The notes under the pieces are model-generated. The model worked only from the letters and a program-made list of their open reading frames with translations. It was not told the origin of the DNA and searched no databases. From Crossaster papposus (Eukaryota > Echinodermata > Asteroidea > Velatida > Solasteridae): a DNA stretch of 64,000 bases. The position numbers were made by a program, and so were the translations under genes. Shown here piece by piece: positions 61,101-64,000 of the stretch. The stretch spans positions 124,001 to 188,000 of the forward strand of contig JBAIAA010000659.1 of the NCBI GenBank assembly GCA_037893245.1. The letters run 5' to 3'. The stretch's first letter is position 1; every line of letters begins with the position of its first letter.

Positions 61101-62094
61101 GCTTATTTTTTTCTATTCCTTATAGTGTCATTTTGTATTGGAGCATCTGTCCTTCTTGCTGGGAAGTCTGCCCCGACGTCAGAGAAGGACTAAATGGTGG
61201 AAAACAATGGCGAATCTGAGCTTCATTGTGCAGGCCCTTGAGCAGGTAAAGGATATTAAATAAACACGTTCGAATCGAAGATGTGTATACGTGCATTTTT
61301 TTCAGAATTCAAAACAGTTGACGGCTAAACACGTCATAAGCAAAAGGCCGTGTTTGAACCCGATCTTTGGTCTTGATTTATTAGAATATACAGCATTCAT
61401 CAAAGAGCTAACAATTGTTACAGGTTTAGCACCATTCTTTACATTTTGAGAACTGTTGCTGCTTCAAACGATAACAATTCTGATGAATGGTGTACTATAA
61501 CTTTTAAATTTTTGAGCATTCTGAAAACAGTGACTAACCAACTGGTTTGTCATGGATGTCTCTGGCTTCAAATTATTGGCCACTCTTATTCAAAACTTTA
61601 ATTTCCAATTTTCAATTTGCCAACATTTTCAAACTGTCCATGTATCTGGTTTTGTCACCGAGTTCTTCAGACCAAATAACATATCCTTTAAAGGTAGTGT
61701 GCATATTTTTTTAGAAAATTGGTGAGTTACAGGATATATATTTTGTAGTAAATATTGTGACGCAGACCTATTTTAAACTGTTATGATCATAGATGCTGGA
61801 AAAACCCATGAAAACATGAAAAAAAAGTGTTGTTCTTATAGTCTGGTTCAGTAGTTCAGCAGTTCTGTTTTTTATGTTTGCAGATGATGTATAATACCTT
61901 TAAAAATATAAACAAACTTTTGTTTTCATCTGTTTCCCTAGAAACTGGGCAATGTGCCAAACATCAAGATGGCGGAGTCGGAGTCCACCATGGACCGACT
62001 GTGCATGTTGGTGCGTGCTGGAAAAGTGTTACTGAGGAGACTCGCACTGAGCATGCCCAGTATGATGCCACAAGGAGTAAATTTGTCAGTCTGA
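51977..62094 (+). CDS. RBR-type E3 ubiquitin ligase, multi-exon gene
   Basis: The product should transfer ubiquitin through a thioester on its Rcat cysteine, working with an E2 enzyme bound at RING1. Exons are 51977-52163, 53371-53868, 54293-55028, 55410-55559, 57343-57496, 57973-58203, 59020-59401, 59585-59784, 60234-60365, 60526-60723, 61126-61245 and 61942-62094, with consistent phases and 1,046 codons before TGA. RING1 (about residues 592-656) has CGIC, STCSHRFCNDCW and CPEYKC; the IBR (about 680-765) has YHRCPNAPCGRL and CDCGWLWCTECKEEGHWPASC; Rcat (about 796-835) has CPGCKTRWEKKGGCSSMICG and FCWKCL, with the catalytic Cys at about 809. The first 575 residues match no domain I recognise. 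The C-terminal 200 residues are helical and basic. It is not clearly ARIH1, ARIH2, RNF14 or ANKIB1. Confidence 0.9.
52184..52568. mobile_element. Inverted-repeat element after RBR exon 1
   Basis: Ends GTGGCTATTTTTACGTGACC and CGGTCACGTAAAAATAGTCAC, arms continuing to CCTACGTAC. AACTAGGGACTGTATACAAT inside is shared with 4921-5274. Confidence 0.85.
53371..53868 (+). CDS. RBR ligase exon 2
   Basis: GC-rich coding block: YSLNKQKRWEIPNRLKDSIC, LEELDFKVLLVERHLDANEV, KTYALDLRSRDRSK and a Glu-rich coiled-coil-like segment LEERIREEEELLVEEEAR. Donor GTATGA, phase 1. The 5' edge is uncertain: the acceptor CAACAG at 53365-53370 is the one that fits the phase of exon 1 but has a poor pyrimidine tract, and the frame is open upstream with ATGs at 53301 and 53331. 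Confidence 0.75.
54037..54272. mobile_element. Partial AGGTAGTATACACC MITE in RBR intron 2
   Basis: It contains GCGCTAGATATTCTGTA, CTGCCCGACGCTGG and ends GTGTATCCTACCT before TTAA at 54273-54276. The exon 3 acceptor follows 16 bases later. Confidence 0.8.
54293..55028 (+). CDS. RBR ligase exon 3 with QQPELL repeats
   Basis: The largest exon. It encodes an acidic stretch (DVYDADDCMQDDIYEEVLSH), a basic patch (KMQKPKNRRKKSK), four copies of PELL in QQPELL units at residues near 352-375, and FAIQVGDDHLSSDPRTKLYL. The unit repeat is an 18-bp coding minisatellite at 54658-54726. Acceptor TTTATTTTTAG lies only 16 bases from the end of a MITE. Confidence 0.88.
55410..55559 (+). CDS. RBR ligase exon 4
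   Basis: One base, 49 codons, two bases: MTVYDLSGQERVTSQQLSAA and IQDVLKHMEEDLAKSATSCG. Acceptor ACATCAG, donor GTAAGT. Confidence 0.85.
55911..56072. mobile_element. MITE with CAGGGGCGGATCCAGG-type ends
   Basis: TCAGGGGCGGATACAGGGGG and CCTGGATCCGCCGCTGA are inverted ends, with poly-G, CGCACGCCCCCCC and A-rich sequence between. This end sequence is widespread in marine invertebrate genomes. Confidence 0.88.
56231..57310. mobile_element. hAT-like nonautonomous element
   Basis: The 8-bp direct repeat ACAGTTAG flanks it (56223-56230 and 57311-57318). Ends TAAGGGTGTGCG and, inverted, TAAGGCCGTGCC. Subterminal GGGTACCCGGGTACC palindromes occur at both ends. No transposase is recognisable. It lies in RBR intron 4. 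Confidence 0.8.
57343..57496 (+). CDS. RBR ligase exon 5
   Basis: AKQVVCSRSRFNSADIPTVR and WDCKFSTADEAYREITSRQT. Acceptor CCATTTCAG, donor GTAAGA, phase 0 out. A hAT-like element with its target duplication ends 24 bases before the exon. Confidence 0.87.
57973..58203 (+). CDS. RBR ligase exon 6, RING1
   Basis: 77 codons, phase 0. CGICYE is separated from STCSHRFCNDCWRQYL by an unusually long Ala, Gly and Ser-rich loop of about 30 residues; the exon ends FTCP, and the next begins EYKC, completing the zinc ligands. An excellent pyrimidine tract precedes CAG. Confidence 0.93.
58565..58655. repeat. Dispersed repeat shared with 10793-10880
   Basis: Counterpart of the repeat downstream of channel exon 15, here fused to a TTAA MITE in RBR intron 6. 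Confidence 0.7.
58655..58952. mobile_element. AGGTAGTATACACC MITE, left end truncated
   Basis: GTAAATATCGTTTAACTGAT through GGTGTATCCTACCT in inverted orientation. It is fused on the left to a dispersed repeat (58565-58655) and ends 67 bases before exon 7 of the RBR gene. Confidence 0.78.
59020..59401 (+). CDS. RBR ligase exon 7, end of RING1 and IBR
   Basis: Completes RING1 (EYKC) and encodes the IBR. Between the two halves of the IBR zinc ligands (CPNAPCGRLAF and CDCGWLWCTECKEE) sits a run of Ser-Pro and Ser residues encoded by a TCA/CCA trinucleotide repeat at 59198-59265. Acceptor AAATTAG, donor GTGAGT. Confidence 0.93.
59585..59784 (+). CDS. RBR ligase exon 8, catalytic Rcat domain
   Basis: VKGCPGCKTRWEKKGGCSSM, ICGTCNLNFCWKCL and YYNHYHYVC supply all zinc ligands. 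By alignment with ariadne and parkin families, the Cys of the GGC motif is the thioester-forming residue. Acceptor TTTTCCAG, donor GTAAGA. Confidence 0.94.
60234..60365 (+). CDS. RBR ligase exon 9
   Basis: 44 codons, phase 0: VKLDYKIHFKDPMLELAMEH and RWSRVGKDWFALNRLASRS. Acceptor CCTTTTCAG, donor GTGAGT. Confidence 0.87.
60526..60723 (+). CDS. RBR ligase exon 10
   Basis: 66 codons, phase 0. MACIQGERPTRKKCTSLVMT, then WAWTKEQLEMMNKRAEETFE, a predicted helix after the catalytic domain. Acceptor TCACACAG, donor GTAAGA. Confidence 0.87.
61126..61245 (+). CDS. RBR ligase exon 11
   Basis: 40 codons, phase 0: CHFVLEHLSFLLGSLPRRQR and WWKTMANLSFIVQALEQ. The frame is hidden by a different open frame over the same bases. 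Acceptor CCTTATAG, donor GTAAAG. Confidence 0.85.
61692..61902. mobile_element. Decayed AGGTAGTATACACC-like MITE in RBR intron 11
   Basis: Starts after TTAA as AGGTAGTGTGCATA and ends GATGATGTATAATACCT before TTTAA. The inside is diverged. The acceptor of exon 12 lies about 39 bases further on. Confidence 0.6.
61942..62094 (+). CDS. RBR ligase exon 12, C-terminus
   Basis: 50 codons and TGA: KLGNVPNIKMAESESTMDRL, then VRAGKVLLRRLALSM. Acceptor TTTCCCTAG. No canonical AATAAA was found in the next kilobase, so the 3' end is undefined. Confidence 0.82.
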   Translation, partial: KLGNVPNIKMAESESTMDRLCMLVRAGKVLLRRLALSMPSMMPQGVNLSV

Positions 62095-62449
62095 CATTCA
62101 GGTTCCAAGAGCAGCACCCAAATGTTTTCAATGATGAATTATTTCAGTTTATGCAGATATTTGAAATAACATACACACACACAATTAACCGTGCATATGG
62201 AGACTTGTAGGGAAGACCTTTGTTACCCTCTTTTGTTTTCCTTTGTCCTATTGTAATATTTAACGCTATGGTGTTTCCACTCTGGGGTAAATAGATTTCT
62301 AAGGATTTTCGCTCTGGGGTAAATTTATCCTCTTGTTCTATTGTTTTACCTTCCCCATAGTGCACACCCAGTCGTGAACCACGTAACGACCGAGGTTTCC
62401 CTATTGTGTTTTCCTTTATTCCTGTATAACCTAACCCCATTAACTAGCG

Positions 62450-62775
62450 CTTACCCGAACGATCGAGGACCGGACAAGGAAACTGTTCTTTGAGGATTCT
62501 TTGTACCTTTGTTCTCTTTTGTGTTTCGATCCTCGATCGTAATACGATACAAGAGCACACACGAATGTGTAAACACCTTCAATCGTGGACAGGGCATTGT
62601 CCGACTATTATCCCTCTTTTGTTTGTACTCTAACGTTTTCAGGAGGACCTCCATATGATTTGTACCTGATTTGGAATCGTGGACCTTCTGTCAATCGTGG
62701 ACCCATTGTTTGCCCCCAAATTCTTTTGTCCGACGTCCACGATGGAAGGTGTTTACACACGCACACATACATATA
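62450..62775. repeat. Inverted repeats downstream of the RBR gene
   Basis: GTGTAAACACCTTCAATCGTG pairs with CACGATGGAAGGTGTTTACAC-like sequence at about 62738-62760, and ACGATCGAGGACCGG near 62459 pairs with ATCCTCGATCGT near 62529. They form two nested foldbacks. Confidence 0.7.
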
Positions 62776-62799
62776 TGGGTGTCTACAAAAAATGCAAAC

Positions 62800-63113
62800 A
62801 TAATATAACGGAATATAACTGGCGAATTATTAAGAAATTTCTTACTTATTTGAAGTAAATAATGAATCTAGGCATCCAACAATATGATTGCACTAGATAT
62901 CCTGTAATTATTATGAAAAATTGAATTTCATCCGGAAATCGCAAAAAGAACAAGAACAACTGTCCTACGCCGTTTTTCTTGCTTTTTCCTTGGCATCCAT
63001 GATTACAAAACATCGACAAGTTAGTTCAACAATATATTTACTATAAAATATAACCCTCTAAATCCATCCATTCCTGATGATTCAAGCATTTACCAATGGT
63101 GTATCCTACCTTT
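62800..63113. mobile_element. AGGTAGTATACACC MITE downstream of the RBR gene
   Basis: GGCATCCAACAATATGATTG, GATATCCTGTAATTATTATG and the right end ACCAATGGTGTATCCTACCT before TTAA are clear; the left end is degraded. Confidence 0.78.
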
Positions 63114-63204
63114 AACTGAACTTTGAAAAACATGGAAATGTGGAGAAAAAATGACCAACATTTGAAATCATTTTAATTGTTAAAAGATCGCTTTACATAA
63201 TTAC

Positions 63205-63300
63205 AAACAAAGGTTCAAACCCAACTTAGCGGGGTACAAAAGTGCACACCCAACTTAGTTGGGTACAAAAATGCACACCCAACTTAGCGGGGTACAAAAG
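63205..63300. repeat. 31-bp tandem repeat, three units
   Basis: Units CCCAACTTAGCGGGGTACAA followed by AAGTGCACA, one variant with TTAGTTGGG. Confidence 0.9.
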
Positions 63301-63928
63301 TGCAAGTTACAACAGTTGTGTCTGAACATTTCGTTTCCCCAAAATATTTCTAAAAATGTTGTTGGTCACTTTTTCTCTCTTTATTTTATTGCATATTTTT
63401 TATTGTTTTTGTTGACTAGATATAGTCTTACAAATGTTAGGTATTTTTATTAAGTTTTCTTCTTGATATTTGTACAAAATACTTGTACAAAAATATTTTT
63501 AATATCATTAAAAATATTAATATATAAATATATAATATATAATATAATATATATAATATATAAAACCTTAAGGGTTGTGTTAACAAAATATATACTTAAT
63601 TTCAAAACTCCATTTTGAGAAAAGAATTGAATTGAATTGATACACAATTCCTTATATAAAAGTTATATCAAATACATACATGTAGATAAACATATTTTAT
63701 TAATAGAAAGATTTTTTTTAATATATAAACTTGACAATTTTATTTATACAATTTTAATAAGTTTCCCTTTCATGTAAAATATGGAACAGCTTTAATTTAA
63801 ATATTTAATATATTCTTCTTTTTTTTCTTCTTTTTTTCGGCAATGAAACGGCTATTTTGTTATGTTAGTGCCTCTGAGGGCAATTCGCTTCGCATTGACA
63901 TTCGCGTGAAGTATGAATGCCAGTCGTG

Positions 63929-64000
63929 TGCGCACAAAACCGTGGTTAGGAAAAGCATGGGCAAAACGACGCCTCGGTGACGTAATGGTTGCGCGTAACC
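63929..64000 (+). other. tRNA-like 5' half at window edge
   Basis: GCCTCGGTGACGTAATGG at 63971 on resembles the acceptor strand and A box of a tRNA or tRNA-derived SINE, but the window ends before the anticodon arm, so it cannot be judged. Confidence 0.2.

Noticed and set aside
61942-62000. AAGATGGCGGAGTC in RBR exon 12 and in the Ser-rich terminal exon at 3205 as a shared module
   Set aside because: The identity is about 14 bases, the flanks differ, and GATGGCG also occurs in nearby MITEs; chance is the simpler explanation.

Overview
This window looks like nuclear DNA of a marine invertebrate deuterostome, most likely an echinoderm. The reasons are small exons with GT-AG introns, AT-rich spacers packed with short inverted-repeat transposons, a GGGCCCAATTTCATAGAGC-type MITE, and a foldback element with inverted minisatellite arms that recalls the sea urchin TU elements. 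The phylum is an inference from repeat style, not a proof.

Two multi-exon host genes are arranged head to head. On the minus strand, from about 42 kb down to 2.4 kb, lies a TRPV-type cation channel gene. I could follow 15 coding exons with matching splice phases (34320 down to 11022, 799 codons): N-terminal ankyrin domain, S1 to S6, a pore loop, and the start of a cytoplasmic tail. Two further exons (4604-4667 and 2396-3213) fit in phase and would add an acidic, Ser-rich tail, giving about 1,092 residues. A candidate noncoding first exon ends at 41771. On the plus strand, 51977-62094 holds 12 coding exons of an RBR (RING1-IBR-Rcat) E3 ubiquitin ligase of about 1,046 residues, with the catalytic cysteine present. 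Nothing in the sequence links the two genes functionally.

The rest is mainly transposon debris. At least seven families end in TTAA, which suggests piggyBac-type mobilisation; in one case an occupied site can be compared with the uninterrupted repeat and TTAA is clearly duplicated. There are two near-identical mariner-like palindromic elements with TA duplications flanking a tandem array of tRNA-like units, a hAT-like element with an 8-bp duplication, a CR1/L2-type LINE fragment nested inside a MITE and itself carrying a foldback element, GC-rich self-similar foldbacks, a palindrome with three perfect TGACGTCA motifs, and many long poly-C runs.

The most striking theme is how closely transposon ends approach splice sites of both genes: one MITE starts within about five bases of a 5' splice site, and several end 16 to 65 bases from 3' splice sites. 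The channel's pore loop also lacks the usual glycine-acidic filter residue. No CRISPR, rRNA or convincing intact tRNA gene was seen.
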